A DNA stretch of 64,000 bases from Lacibacter luteus (GCF_004118265.1 NZ_SDHW01000003.1:492678-556677); one strand, 5' to 3'; numbered from the stretch's first letter, positions 9,832 through 19,283 are shown. Numbers and translations: made by a program. Notes: generated by a model not told the origin, from the letters alone.

Positions 9832-10938
9832 CTATTGATGAATGTTGTTACAGATTTTCTTTGCAATGCCGGGACCTTCATAAATAAAACCTGTCCACAC
9901 CTGCACAAGTACGGCGCCGGCATTCAATTTTTCATTTGCATCGGCCGATGTAAAAATACCTCCGCTGGCAATAACCGGAATTACACCGTTTGTTTTTTGT
10001 GTGATGTATTGTACGATCTCGGTACTGCGTTGTTTCACCGGTAAACCACTTAAACCACCCGCACCAATTGCAGTTACAGTTGCAGCATCGGCGGTAAGTC
10101 CTTCACGGCTGATGGTTGTATTACTTGCCACCAATCCATCGAGTTGAATTTCACGGGCAAGATCAATAACATCATCTAACTGCGATTGTGTTAAGTCTGG
10201 TGCTATCTTCAACAAAATCGGTTTTTCAACAATCGAATCTGTTTTCAACTTCAAACGTTCGGTGCGTAATGTTTGTAAATGCGAAAGAATTTTTCGTAAC
10301 GAATCTTTCTCCTGCAGTTCACGCAGGCCCGGTGTGTTGGGGCTACTTACATTCACAACAAAATAATCTACGTAATCAAACAGCTCGTTAAAACAGATCT
10401 CGTAATCCTTCCATGCATCTTCGTTTGGCGTTACTTTGTTTTTGCCAATGTTACCGCCGATGATCAATGATGAATGATGAGTGATGAGTTGTGTACCGCT
10501 GCTATCGTACTTCTTACTTCGTACCTCGTTCTCTCTCCATTTCTTCAATCGCTCCGCTACAACCTTCACACCTTCATTATTAAAGCCCATGCGGTTGATG
10601 ATGGCCTTGTCTTTTGGTAAACGGAACAGGCGTGGTTTGTCATTTCCATCCTGTGGTTTTGGTGTAACCGTTCCAATTTCTACACATCCAAAGCCAAGCA
10701 CTTCCAGTTCACGCAGGTATTTTGCATTTTTATCAAAACCAGCTGCAAGACCAACACGGTTTTTAAATTCAAGTCCCCAGCTTTCAAATGCAAGTGCTTT
10801 ATTTTTTGTTTGAAAATTTGCAGCGAGTATTTTTTTTATAAAGTCAACTGAGCAGAAAAAACGCAGTGCATTCATGGCGAAGTAGTGCACTTTCTCAGCA
10901 TCAAACCAAAAGAAAACGGAACGTATAAGTTGATACAT
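9832..10938 (-). CDS. pyrD: Dihydroorotate dehydrogenase (quinone-type), with in-frame repeat insertion
   Basis: This class 2 PyrD oxidises dihydroorotate to orotate in pyrimidine synthesis, using FMN and membrane quinone. It has the N-terminal membrane-associating helices, VGLAAGFDKNAKYL, the catalytic region NVSSPNTPGL, SNTTISREGL, and the C-terminal FMN-phosphate site SGGIFTSADA. At 368 residues it is longer than the usual about 340. The excess is a stretch near residues 135-160 (after RLKKWREN, before GGNIGKNK) encoded by a dispersed repeat. Its ATG overlaps the upstream gene's stop (TAATG), which suggests translational coupling. The enzyme motifs on both sides are intact. Confidence 0.95.
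   Translation of the reverse strand: MYQLIRSVFFWFDAEKVHYFAMNALRFFCSVDFIKKILAANFQTKNKALAFESWGLEFKNRVGLAAGFDKNAKYLRELEVLGFGCVEIGTVTPKPQDGNDKPRLFRLPKDKAIINRMGFNNEGVKVVAERLKKWRENEVRSKKYDSSGTQLITHHSSLIIGGNIGKNKVTPNEDAWKDYEICFNELFDYVDYFVVNVSSPNTPGLRELQEKDSLRKILSHLQTLRTERLKLKTDSIVEKPILLKIAPDLTQSQLDDVIDLAREIQLDGLVASNTTISREGLTADAATVTAIGAGGLSGLPVKQRSTEIVQYITQKTNGVIPVIASGGIFTSADANEKLNAGAVLVQVWTGFIYEGPGIAKKICNNIHQ
10463..10535. repeat. Dispersed repeat copy inside pyrD
   Basis: On the + strand this reads ATGATGAATGATGAGTGATG followed by a CGTACTTCTTACTTCGTACC-type tail. The first part matches the intergenic repeat at 5731-5783. It is in frame in pyrD and encodes residues such as TQLITHHSSLI that are absent from ordinary PyrD proteins. 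Confidence 0.7.
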
Positions 10939-11543
10939 TAGTTCTTTTGTTCCTTCCGGAACGTTTTAAGTTTGGAAATAACAGCAGCATCTAATAATTG
11001 AGCTGCAAGCGGATGATCAGGTTCAAAATTCAAAAAAGTCCATTCGGGTGAAGTTTCATCTTTAACAGCAACCATGTTCGTATTTACATTTACTACAAAC
11101 TTTTTGCTTGCTGCATCGTACCGAACATTTTTGGCTCCGTATTGCGATTTTAAAACGTTTAACATTGTTGTGTTGCCATCGGCGGCATCCGATGCTTCCT
11201 GCTTTATTTGCATGCGAATCAACATCGAATAACGAATGAGGTGGTAACTTCCTTTATTTACAACAACCAATGGCGAAATGCTGCCATATTGTAACGAATC
11301 CATTTCCATTTTCACTTCATCATCGCCTGCAAAAGTAGATTTGAAAATTTCAATCAGTTGCTCCCTCGGTGCAACCGTGAAAACTTTTGGGTAGATATAG
11401 TCCATCAGTTTTTCAAAATCGAGCGCCTGGTTAAGTTTTAAGAATGTATCGAGCCGGCTTTTCATGGCAGCATCAACCTCTTGTGCTGCTGCGGAAAAAG
11501 TAAAAAGGAACCCGATCAAAAAGAGAAATACAAGCTTTTTCAT
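10938..11543 (-). CDS. Secreted protein of unknown function, coupled to pyrD
   Basis: This 201-residue protein has a clear signal peptide (MKKLVFLFLIGFLFTFSAAAQ) and so is exported. The mature part mixes an N-terminal helical segment with beta strands. I recognise no named family, although proteins of this size and type are common in Bacteroidota. It ends on the first base of the pyrD start codon (TAATG), so the two genes are probably co-transcribed and coupled in translation, even though no functional link to pyrimidine synthesis is evident. Confidence 0.75.
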   Translation of the reverse strand: MKKLVFLFLIGFLFTFSAAAQEVDAAMKSRLDTFLKLNQALDFEKLMDYIYPKVFTVAPREQLIEIFKSTFAGDDEVKMEMDSLQYGSISPLVVVNKGSYHLIRYSMLIRMQIKQEASDAADGNTTMLNVLKSQYGAKNVRYDAASKKFVVNVNTNMVAVKDETSPEWTFLNFEPDHPLAAQLLDAAVISKLKTFRKEQKN

Positions 11544-11622
11544 ACCATGTTATATTTCAGGGCACAAAAAAACCGCTTAAAAAGCTGTCTGCAAAAAGTT
11601 TTTCGACAAAACAGGATTTCTG

Positions 11623-11630
11623 TACATTTG
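11623..11630 (+). promoter_or_regulatory. Candidate -7 element for the thiolase gene
   Basis: TACATTTG matches the Bacteroidota TAnnTTTG -7 consensus and lies 54 bases before the thiolase ATG, in the divergent gap after 11543. The matching -33 element is not sharp; a T-run at 11599-11603 is the nearest candidate. Confidence 0.45.
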
Positions 11631-11683
11631 ATATAGAAAGTTGCATAAACAACTATTTAACGATTGAACCAAAAAGAAATTCT

Positions 11684-12862
11684 ATGCAGGAAGCATATAT
11701 CGTGGCGGGTTACCGCACAGCAGTGGGCAAATCAAAGCGTGGCGGGTTTCGTTTTACACGACCCGATGATCTGGCGATTGATGTGATCAAAGGATTGCTG
11801 GCAAGTGTACCCCAGCTCGATCCTAAGCTGGTGGATGATGTGATTGTAGGCAACGCAGTGCCGGAAGCAGAACAGGGTTTGCAGGTGGGCCGCATTATTG
11901 CAGCACGTGCAGTAGGTTTTCATGCGCCGGGTATGACGGTGAACCGTTATTGCGCCAGTGGTTTGGAAACAATTGCCATTGCTACCTCGAAAATTCGCAT
12001 GGGCATGGCTGAGTGTATTATCGCCGGTGGTACAGAAAGTATGAGTCTTGTACCAACTGCAGGTTGGAAAACAGTACCAGCGTATTCCATTGCGAAGGAC
12101 GAACCGGATTATTACCTGAGCATGGGTTTAACGGCTGAAGCTGTTGCCAAAGAATACAATGTTAACAGGGAAGATCAGGATCAGTTTGCATTCAACAGTC
12201 ATATGAAAGCAAAAGCAGCCATTGAAAATGGTTATTTCAAGAGCGGCATTTTACCCATCACGGTTGAAGAAGTTTATCTGAACGAGAAAGGCAAAAAGCA
12301 AACAAGAAATTTTGTGGTTGATACCGATGAAGGTGTGCGTGCCGATACCAATACAGAATCGCTGGCGAAGCTGAAACCGGCTTTTGCAGCGAATGGTTCT
12401 GTTACAGCAGGTAACTCTTCGCAAACAAGCGATGGTGCTGCTTTTGTGTTAGTAATGAGTGAACGATTGGTAAACCAGCTGGGCTTAAAACCAATTGCCC
12501 GTTTGGTGAACTGTGTTTCGGCAGGTGTGCATCCACGCATTATGGGTATTGGTCCGGTGGAAGCAGTACCCAAAGTATTGAAGCAGGCCAACATGCGTTT
12601 AAACGATATTGACCTGTTTGAACTGAACGAAGCCTTTGCATCGCAAGCTTTGGCAGTTATCCGTCAGCTTAATCTCAATCCTGAGATTGTGAACATCAAC
12701 GGTGGTGCCATTGCATTGGGTCATCCCTTGGGTTGCACCGGTGCTAAGCTCACCATCCAGATCACGAACGATATGAAGCGTCTCAATAAAAAATACGGTA
12801 TTGTTACAGCCTGTGTGGGTGGCGGTCAAGGTATTGCCGGTATTATTGAGAACATTGCGTAG
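11684..12862 (+). CDS. Thiolase (acetyl-CoA C-acyltransferase)
   Basis: This 392-residue thiolase II-type enzyme cleaves 3-ketoacyl-CoA, or condenses acetyl-CoA in the reverse reaction, as in fatty-acid beta-oxidation. The acylated Cys90 lies in NRYCASGLE, His347 in GHPLGCTGAK and the general base Cys377 in TACVGGGQG, so the active site is complete. The length is normal for the family. Sequence alone does not decide between a FadA/FadI-type beta-oxidation thiolase and an acetyl-CoA acetyltransferase; the overall look favours the acyltransferase. It has its own terminator and no obvious operon partner. Confidence 0.93.
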   Translation: MQEAYIVAGYRTAVGKSKRGGFRFTRPDDLAIDVIKGLLASVPQLDPKLVDDVIVGNAVPEAEQGLQVGRIIAARAVGFHAPGMTVNRYCASGLETIAIATSKIRMGMAECIIAGGTESMSLVPTAGWKTVPAYSIAKDEPDYYLSMGLTAEAVAKEYNVNREDQDQFAFNSHMKAKAAIENGYFKSGILPITVEEVYLNEKGKKQTRNFVVDTDEGVRADTNTESLAKLKPAFAANGSVTAGNSSQTSDGAAFVLVMSERLVNQLGLKPIARLVNCVSAGVHPRIMGIGPVEAVPKVLKQANMRLNDIDLFELNEAFASQALAVIRQLNLNPEIVNINGGAIALGHPLGCTGAKLTIQITNDMKRLNKKYGIVTACVGGGQGIAGIIENIA

Positions 12863-12893
12863 TCTCTATTTCGTCGTAATAAAGCAGAGTAGT

Positions 12894-12920
12894 CCCGCCC
12901 TTGTGGCGGGATTTTTTTTT
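12894..12920 (+). terminator. Rho-independent terminator of the thiolase gene
   Basis: CCCGCC pairs with GGCGGG around a short loop (12894-12910), followed by ATTTTTTTTT. Confidence 0.88.
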
Positions 12921-13019
12921 ATGGGATTTTTCCCAAGTAGTCTTTTTTATCCTCCCCATTAAACTTTTGTAACTTAATGAGCTCAAATCTTGGATTTCTT
13001 GTCTAAACCAAACTGCCTT

Positions 13020-14705
13020 ATGGATCGTAGAGCATTTCTTACAGCTGGCAAAAAAAAGCAGACCGATCTACACATACAACCCACAGTTGTAGCCGGTAGA
13101 ACTACTACAGGTTTGAATTTGTATGCCGGTGTATGGACCAAAACAGAAGTAACACACTTATTAAAACGAACCATGTTTGGCTCACGCCTCAGCGACATCA
13201 GTTATTTCGCTGCCAAAACAATGAACGAAGCAGTGGATGAATTACTGAATCCTGTTTCTCCATTACCGACACCACCTTTAAAAGATTATGATGGTGTAAC
13301 CGGTGCAACCACACCCGATACTAGTGTACCCGATGGAACAACCTGGGTGGATAATGTAAACAACGATGGAACCATTCAAAGCCGTCGCAGAGCTTCGTTT
13401 AAAAAATGGTGGATGGGTTGTATGCTGCAGCAGGATAGAAGCATCAGAGAAAAGATGACTTTGTTCTGGCATAATCATTTTGCAACAGAAACAGTGGATG
13501 TAGGCAATGCTAATTTTTTATACAAACATGCCAATCTCTTGCGTACAAAAGCATTGGGCAACTTTAAACAACTGGTGAGAGATATTACACTTGATCCTTC
13601 AATGCTTATTTATTTGAACGGACGATTGAATACAGCTACTGCACCCGACGAAAACTATTCACGTGAGTTGCAGGAGTTGTTTACGTTAGGAAAAGAAAAC
13701 AATCCCAACTATACGGAAGCCGATGTAAAAGCAGCGGCAAAAGTTTTAACCGGATGGCGGGTTGATAATACAGTGAACACGTTTCATTCTTACTTCACCT
13801 CATCTCGTCACGATGCAACGAACAAAACATTTTCATCTTTCTTCGGCAATACGGTTATTACCGGCAGAACAGGAACAACAGCAGGCGATCTTGAGTTAGA
13901 TGATCTGTTGAATATGATCTTTGCAAAGAATGTAGAAGTAAGCCGCTTTATGGCAAAGAAGCTTTATCGCTTTTTTGTGCATTACGATATTGATGCAGCT
14001 GCAGAAGCAAATGTAATTGATCCACTCGCTCTCATTCTTCGCACAAACAATTGGGAAATAAAACCGGCACTCACAGCCTTGCTCAAGAGCGAACATTTTT
14101 TTGATGCAATGAACCAGGGTGCAATGATCAAATCGCCCATTGATCACACTATTGCGTTGTGCAGGGAGTGGGAAGTTGTTTTTCCTGATGTGGCAACACT
14201 TTATGCTGATGCGTATGGTATGTGGAATTATGTAATGACGGTTGCAGCCAACAATCAGCAGAACATCGGCGATCCACCCAATGTAGCTGGTTGGCCTGCT
14301 TATTACCAGGTACCACAGTTTTATGAATTGTGGGTGAATACGGATACGTTACCGAAACGTAATCAATTCAGCGATCTCATGATCGGTAATGGTTATTCAC
14401 GCAATGGAAAAAAGATTGTGATCGATGCTGTTGAGTTCACAAAAAAATTAACGAATCCCGGCGACCCGAATGAGTTGATTAACGAAGTATTTGATCTGTT
14501 GTTCCAGATACCGATTTCGCAATCGGCCAAAGATCAATTGAAAAAAGATTTCCTGTTAACCGGTCAAGACTCTGATTATTACTGGACCAATGCCTGGAAT
14601 ATTTATCTCGGCGCACCAACCACAGCCAACTACAATACAGTAAATACCCGTTTGCGTGGTTTGTATAAATATTGTATGAACCTCGCCGAATACCAGTTGG
14701 CTTAA
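13020..14705 (+). CDS. DUF1800 family protein
   Basis: This 561-residue protein belongs to the DUF1800 family (VTHLLKRTMFGS, LFWHNHFATE, NYSRELQELFTLG, VLTGWRV, NVAGWP are characteristic). The biochemical role is unknown. It starts MDRRAFLT, a twin-Arg-like beginning, although the following hydrophobic stretch is weak. A TTG at 12990 is possible but the ATG at 13020 fits the family. It sits directly before a DUF1501 gene, the usual partner, and the two probably form one operon concerned with an exported complex. Confidence 0.88.
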   Translation: MDRRAFLTAGKKKQTDLHIQPTVVAGRTTTGLNLYAGVWTKTEVTHLLKRTMFGSRLSDISYFAAKTMNEAVDELLNPVSPLPTPPLKDYDGVTGATTPDTSVPDGTTWVDNVNNDGTIQSRRRASFKKWWMGCMLQQDRSIREKMTLFWHNHFATETVDVGNANFLYKHANLLRTKALGNFKQLVRDITLDPSMLIYLNGRLNTATAPDENYSRELQELFTLGKENNPNYTEADVKAAAKVLTGWRVDNTVNTFHSYFTSSRHDATNKTFSSFFGNTVITGRTGTTAGDLELDDLLNMIFAKNVEVSRFMAKKLYRFFVHYDIDAAAEANVIDPLALILRTNNWEIKPALTALLKSEHFFDAMNQGAMIKSPIDHTIALCREWEVVFPDVATLYADAYGMWNYVMTVAANNQQNIGDPPNVAGWPAYYQVPQFYELWVNTDTLPKRNQFSDLMIGNGYSRNGKKIVIDAVEFTKKLTNPGDPNELINEVFDLLFQIPISQSAKDQLKKDFLLTGQDSDYYWTNAWNIYLGAPTTANYNTVNTRLRGLYKYCMNLAEYQLA

Positions 14706-14722
14706 CATCAAAATCTGATTCA

Positions 14723-16300
14723 ATGAAACGCAGAGATTTTTTACAGAACACAATACCGGCAGCCATACTGCCATCCATCATTGATAATTTTTCCATTCGT
14801 GTGTTGGGTGATAATCCGGTAATGGCAGCGTTGCTGAATACATACGTTGAAACAGATCGTGTATTGGTCATCATTCAACTTAATGGCGGTAACGATGGTT
14901 TGAACATGGTGGTACCACTTGATCAATACAGCAACTACTACAATGCACGAACCAATATTGCCATAGCACAAAACAAAGTGCTTACGCTCAGCGGAACAAG
15001 TGCAGTAGGCTTACATCCATCGATGACGGGTTTACAAACCATGTACAACGAAGGCAAACTTCGGTTAGTGCAGGCTGTTGGTTATCCCAATCCTAACTTC
15101 TCTCATTTTCGTGCAACAGATATCTGGATGAGTGCCAGTGACAGCGATGAACAATTGTACAGTGGTTGGGGCGGCCGTTATCTCAGCGATCAATATTCCA
15201 ATTATCCGGTTGGTTATCCAAACACAACCATGCCCGATCCTTTAGGTATACAAATCGGTTCTTCCGCTTCATTAACATTCCAGGGGCCGAGTGTAAATAT
15301 GGGCATCAGTATTTCAAGCGCTACTAATTTTTATAACCTCATCAATGGTATTGAAGATCCTGCACCTGCAACAAAAGCCGGTAATGCATTGCAGTATGTG
15401 CGTTTGGTTGCCAAACAATCCAATCAATACGCTACACGTATTTCAGCTGTAGCAGCTGCAGTACCAACACAAGGAACATATCCATCAGGTAATACCTTGG
15501 CCGATCAGTTAAAAATTGTTGCACGATTGATTAAAGGAGGATTGAAAACAAGAGTGTACATGGTAAGTATGGGCGGCTTCGATACACACTCTGCACAAAC
15601 AAGCACCGATACTTCAACCGGCACACACGCTACCTTAATGCAAAGGTTGAGTGATGGCGTAAAAGCATTTCAGGATGACCTGAAAGGTTTAGGTATTGAA
15701 GATCGTGTAATCGGAATGACTTTCTCTGAGTTTGGCCGTCGTATTAAATCGAATGCAAGCACAGGAACCGATCACGGAGCTGCGGCACCGATGTTTGTGT
15801 TTGGTACAAAAGTAAATCCTGGCATCACAGGTGTTAATCCAACCATACCAACAACAGCAACGGTAAACGATAACATACCAATGCAATACGATTTCCGAAG
15901 TGTGTATGCTACTATTCTGCAAAACTGGTTTTGTGTTGATAATGTTACACTTCAAACCATCATGCTGCAAAATTTTCAGCAACTTGGTTTATGTGCAAAC
16001 GGCAATTGTGTTACAACCAATGTAGATGACAACCGCAACGCAGGCATCACATTAATTTCAAACTATCCCAATCCATTTACTTCATCCACCACCATCAGCT
16101 TTACCACAAAGGGCGGGCATACGTTGGTGCAGATCATGGATGCGTTGGGGCGTGTACTTACAACGCCTGTCGATCGCACATACAGTGCAGGTAAGTATCA
16201 AATCAACTTCGATTCACATACCTTACCTCCGGGTGTTTATTACATGCGTTTCCAGAATGGAAGCACCCAGCAGGTAAAACCTATGCTGAAGGTTCGGTAA
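14723..16300 (+). CDS. DUF1501 family protein with T9SS sorting tail
   Basis: This 525-residue protein starts MKRRDFLQ, a twin-arginine-like signal typical of DUF1501 (sulfatase-like fold) proteins. Family landmarks include QLNGGNDGLNMVVP, FSHFRATDIWMS, GGFDTHSAQ and FSEFGRRI. The last about 75 residues (SNYPNPFTSSTTISF to the end) form a type A type IX secretion sorting domain, so the protein is expected to cross the outer membrane and be surface-attached or released. It follows the DUF1800 gene by 17 bases. The substrate or role is unknown. Confidence 0.9.
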   Translation: MKRRDFLQNTIPAAILPSIIDNFSIRVLGDNPVMAALLNTYVETDRVLVIIQLNGGNDGLNMVVPLDQYSNYYNARTNIAIAQNKVLTLSGTSAVGLHPSMTGLQTMYNEGKLRLVQAVGYPNPNFSHFRATDIWMSASDSDEQLYSGWGGRYLSDQYSNYPVGYPNTTMPDPLGIQIGSSASLTFQGPSVNMGISISSATNFYNLINGIEDPAPATKAGNALQYVRLVAKQSNQYATRISAVAAAVPTQGTYPSGNTLADQLKIVARLIKGGLKTRVYMVSMGGFDTHSAQTSTDTSTGTHATLMQRLSDGVKAFQDDLKGLGIEDRVIGMTFSEFGRRIKSNASTGTDHGAAAPMFVFGTKVNPGITGVNPTIPTTATVNDNIPMQYDFRSVYATILQNWFCVDNVTLQTIMLQNFQQLGLCANGNCVTTNVDDNRNAGITLISNYPNPFTSSTTISFTTKGGHTLVQIMDALGRVLTTPVDRTYSAGKYQINFDSHTLPPGVYYMRFQNGSTQQVKPMLKVR

Positions 16301-16308
16301 AAAATAAT

Positions 16309-16341
16309 TTTGGAGGTTTAAAAAGCTCAAGCTTATATTTG
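16309..16341 (+). promoter_or_regulatory. Promoter for the TonB-dependent receptor gene
   Basis: TTTG (16309-16312) and TATATTTG (16334-16341), separated by 21 bases, match the Bacteroidota -33/-7 consensus. The position implies that translation starts at 16366 and not at the in-frame upstream codon at 16339, which overlaps the -7 box. Confidence 0.6.
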
Positions 16342-16365
16342 CAACGTTGTTTCAAAAAATTAAGC

Positions 16366-18753
16366 ATGAGGTCAATCTTTATTTTTTTAGCCCTGTTTGC
16401 AGGTGTACAGTCAGCGTCAGCTCAGAACAAGACATTTAGTTTAAAAGGATCGGTTGTTAATATAATCGACAAACAGCCATTACCGGGAGCAAATATTTAT
16501 CTGCCCGATCTTCGTCGTGGTGTTATTGCCGATAATACAGGTGCATTTACAGTGAAGGATATTCCTGCGGGAACGCATCTTATCGAAATCTCGTATGCAG
16601 GTTTCAGCAGCATCATTGTTTCTGTAGATTTTGTGCAGGATACCGAACAGAAATTTGAATTAAAGCCAACTGTTGCCGAACATAACGAAGTAGTGGTAAC
16701 AGGAGTTTCAACAGCAACATCACTACGTAAAGTATCTACACCGGTTGTTGTAATGCGTAAGCAGGAATTGTTGCAAACAGGCTCTGCCAATATTATTGAT
16801 GCACTTACCCGTAAGCCGGGCATCAGCCAAACATCCACAGGCCCGGCAATAAGCAAACCGGTTATTCGTGGTTTGGGTTTTAACCGTGTGGTTGTAATTA
16901 ACGATGGTTTGCGCCAGGAAGGTCAGCAGTGGGGCGATGAACATGGTATTGAAGTAGATGAATACAGTGTGCAAAAAGCAGAGATATTAAAAGGCCCTGC
17001 TTCATTGATGTATGGAAGCGATGCTATTGCGGGTGTTGTCAACTTCATCAGCAATACACCTGTAACAGAAGGAAAGATTAAGGCGAACCTTTTTGGTAAT
17101 TATCAAACCAATAATCATCTGCGTGGTTTTTCGGGCAACATTGCAGGTAACAAAAATGGTTTTCTGTTTAACGCATACGCATCATCAAAAGATGCAGCTG
17201 ATTACCGCAATGCAAAAGATGGTTATGTATTCAACTCGAAGTTTAATGAACGTAATGCAGGCGGAATGATTGGCCTGAGCAAGAAATGGGGTTACAGTCA
17301 TTTAGTGTTCAGTAGTTTTAACCAGAAGCTTGGTTTGGTAGAAGGCGAGCGTGATGCTGATGGCAACTTTATTAAATACGGTGGTACGGCATTGGAAACT
17401 GTTGCAACAAACGATGATTTTCTATCCACCAAACCAACGATACCTTACCAGCATATTACACACGAAAAGCTGGTGAGTGATAACAGTTTCTTTTTGAAAG
17501 GCGGAAAGCTGAATATTAATGTTGGCGCACAACGTAACCAACGCAGGGAATTTGGTAATGCAGAAGATCCTGAAGAAAAAGAATTGTATTTCGATTTGAA
17601 AACACTCAACTACAACGCACAGTATCATTTTAAGCAAAAGAACAACTGGAAACTTTCGTTTGGCGCAAGTGGTATGAACCAGCAAAACACAAACAAAGGT
17701 GAAGAAGCAATTATTTCTGATTACAGTTTGAGCGATATCGGTGCATTTGCTTTCACGCAAAAAAAATGGAACCGTTTCGATTTCAGTGGTGGTGTTCGTT
17801 TCGATCGTCGTTCGGTAAACGGTAAAGAAATGCTTGATGGTGCCGATGTTAAGTTTGAATCGTTCAACCGTAATTTCTCCAATGTATCTGCAAGCGCAGG
17901 GTTTACCTATGAGTTTCCAAAAACTGCATTGTTGCGTTTTAATATTGCAAGAGGATTCCGTGCACCAAACATGGCTGAGTTAAGCAGCAATGGCGCACAC
18001 GAAGGAACAAACCGTTACGAAGTAGGTGATAAAGATCTGAAGTCGGAAACAAGTTTGCAGGTTGATGCCGGTATAGAATTGAATGCAGAGCATATAACTT
18101 TCACTGCATCGTTATTCCACAACAGCATTAACAACTATATCTTTTTCGAAAAGCAACCTGCTGTAGCCGGTGGCGACTCGATTCTTACAATTGATGGTGA
18201 AGATTTTTATCTTTTCCGTTTTGTACAACAGGATGCACGTTTGTACGGTATGGAACTGTCGTTAGATATTCACCCGCATCCGTTAGACTGGCTGCATTTT
18301 GAAAACTCATTCTCTTTTGTACGTGGACAGTTAGCGAAGGCTACAGAAGGAAATAAAAATATTCCGTTTATACCAGCTGCAAGATTATTCAGCGAACTGC
18401 GTTTCGATTTGTTTGCACATCAAAACAAAGTGTTTAGAAATACCTATTTCAAAGCAGAGCTTGATCATAATTTTGCACAGAATAATGCCTTTACTGCTTA
18501 TAACACAGAAACAACAACCGGCTCATTTACTTTATTGAATGCAGGTGTTGGTGGAGAATTGATGCGCAAAGGCAAAACCTTAGCTGCTGTATATTTCCTT
18601 GTATCGAATATTGCTGATGTTGCTTATCAGCATCATTTAAACCGTTTGAAGTATGCAGGTGAAAACCCACGTACGGGTCAACCAGGCGTGTACAATATGG
18701 GGCGCAATTTCAGCATTAAAGTAAATGTACCGCTGGAGTTTAACTGGAAATAA
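16366..18753 (+). CDS. TonB-dependent outer-membrane receptor
   Basis: This 795-residue protein has a signal peptide ending near SASAQ. It continues with a carboxypeptidase-regulatory-like domain (about 25-110; GSVVNIIDKQPLPGANIYLP), a plug domain (about 120-235; SANIIDALTRKPGISQ, VVINDGLRQEGQQWG) and a beta-barrel that ends in an aromatic-rich strand. It takes up an unidentified ligand using TonB energy. No SusD-like partner follows, so it is more likely a metal or cofactor receptor than a glycan importer; the His-rich segment HPHPLDWLH is compatible with that but proves nothing. Confidence 0.92.
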   Translation: MRSIFIFLALFAGVQSASAQNKTFSLKGSVVNIIDKQPLPGANIYLPDLRRGVIADNTGAFTVKDIPAGTHLIEISYAGFSSIIVSVDFVQDTEQKFELKPTVAEHNEVVVTGVSTATSLRKVSTPVVVMRKQELLQTGSANIIDALTRKPGISQTSTGPAISKPVIRGLGFNRVVVINDGLRQEGQQWGDEHGIEVDEYSVQKAEILKGPASLMYGSDAIAGVVNFISNTPVTEGKIKANLFGNYQTNNHLRGFSGNIAGNKNGFLFNAYASSKDAADYRNAKDGYVFNSKFNERNAGGMIGLSKKWGYSHLVFSSFNQKLGLVEGERDADGNFIKYGGTALETVATNDDFLSTKPTIPYQHITHEKLVSDNSFFLKGGKLNINVGAQRNQRREFGNAEDPEEKELYFDLKTLNYNAQYHFKQKNNWKLSFGASGMNQQNTNKGEEAIISDYSLSDIGAFAFTQKKWNRFDFSGGVRFDRRSVNGKEMLDGADVKFESFNRNFSNVSASAGFTYEFPKTALLRFNIARGFRAPNMAELSSNGAHEGTNRYEVGDKDLKSETSLQVDAGIELNAEHITFTASLFHNSINNYIFFEKQPAVAGGDSILTIDGEDFYLFRFVQQDARLYGMELSLDIHPHPLDWLHFENSFSFVRGQLAKATEGNKNIPFIPAARLFSELRFDLFAHQNKVFRNTYFKAELDHNFAQNNAFTAYNTETTTGSFTLLNAGVGGELMRKGKTLAAVYFLVSNIADVAYQHHLNRLKYAGENPRTGQPGVYNMGRNFSIKVNVPLEFNWK

Positions 18754-18765
18754 AAAGCCTGCGTG

Positions 18766-18809
18766 GATAAGTCGTTTCTCTGTAATTTTCAGTTATGAAC
18801 GACTTATCC
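18766..18809 (+). promoter_or_regulatory. Inverted repeat covering the DUF2721 start codon
   Basis: GGATAAGTCGTT (18766-18777) is the exact reverse complement of AACGACTTATCC (18798-18809). The ATG at 18795 lies at the loop edge, so the transcript could fold to hide the translation start. Confidence 0.45.
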
Positions 18810-19229
18810 ATTAACACACCTGCATTGTTATTTCCGGCTATTACCTTGTTAATGCTGGCATATACCAACCGCTTTCTTGCCATTGCAGCATTGGTGCGTA
18901 AACTGCACGATGAATATGTGAAAGAAGAAGAGCAGGTTCAGTTGCACAAACAGATCAGTAATCTGCGTGCACGCATCAGCTATATCCGCAACATGCAGGC
19001 TTTAGGTGTACTCAGCTTTTTGCTGTGTGTAGCATGTATGTTTCTTATTTTCCGTAATTACGATGTGGCTGCAAAATGGGTGTTTGCATTAAGTTTGCTG
19101 AGTTTACTTGCATCGTTATTGTTTTCGTTGGTAGAAATTATTCTCAGCACAAAAGCAATTGATGTGGAGTTGAGCGATATGGAATTGAAACGCCCCAGTT
19201 TGTTGAAGCATTTGCTGGATGATGAATAA
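18795..19229 (+). CDS. DUF2721 family membrane protein
   Basis: This 144-residue protein has three likely membrane segments: an N-terminal one (TPALLFPAITLLMLAYTNRF) and two near 75-125. A charged, probably coiled-coil stretch sits between the first and second (VRKLHDEYVKEEEQ). The pattern fits DUF2721, which has no known function. It is convergent with the DUF983 gene, and an ATGAGTGATG-type repeat follows its stop. Confidence 0.82.
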   Translation: MNDLSINTPALLFPAITLLMLAYTNRFLAIAALVRKLHDEYVKEEEQVQLHKQISNLRARISYIRNMQALGVLSFLLCVACMFLIFRNYDVAAKWVFALSLLSLLASLLFSLVEIILSTKAIDVELSDMELKRPSLLKHLLDDE

Positions 19230-19233
19230 GATG

Positions 19234-19283
19234 ATGAGTGATGCGTACGGGAATCCAATTATCATTGATTACTCATCACTCAT
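19234..19283. repeat. ATGAGTGATG repeat pair in inverted orientation
   Basis: ATGAGTGATG (19234-19243) and CATCACTCAT (19274-19283) form a 10-bp stem between two convergent genes. The arms are units of the dispersed repeat family seen at 5731 and 10463, here arranged head to head. It may work as a weak bidirectional terminator. Confidence 0.5.

Noticed and set aside
10481..10813. Rightward 110-residue frame across pyrD
   Set aside because: Antisense to conserved pyrD sequence; no promoter or family match.
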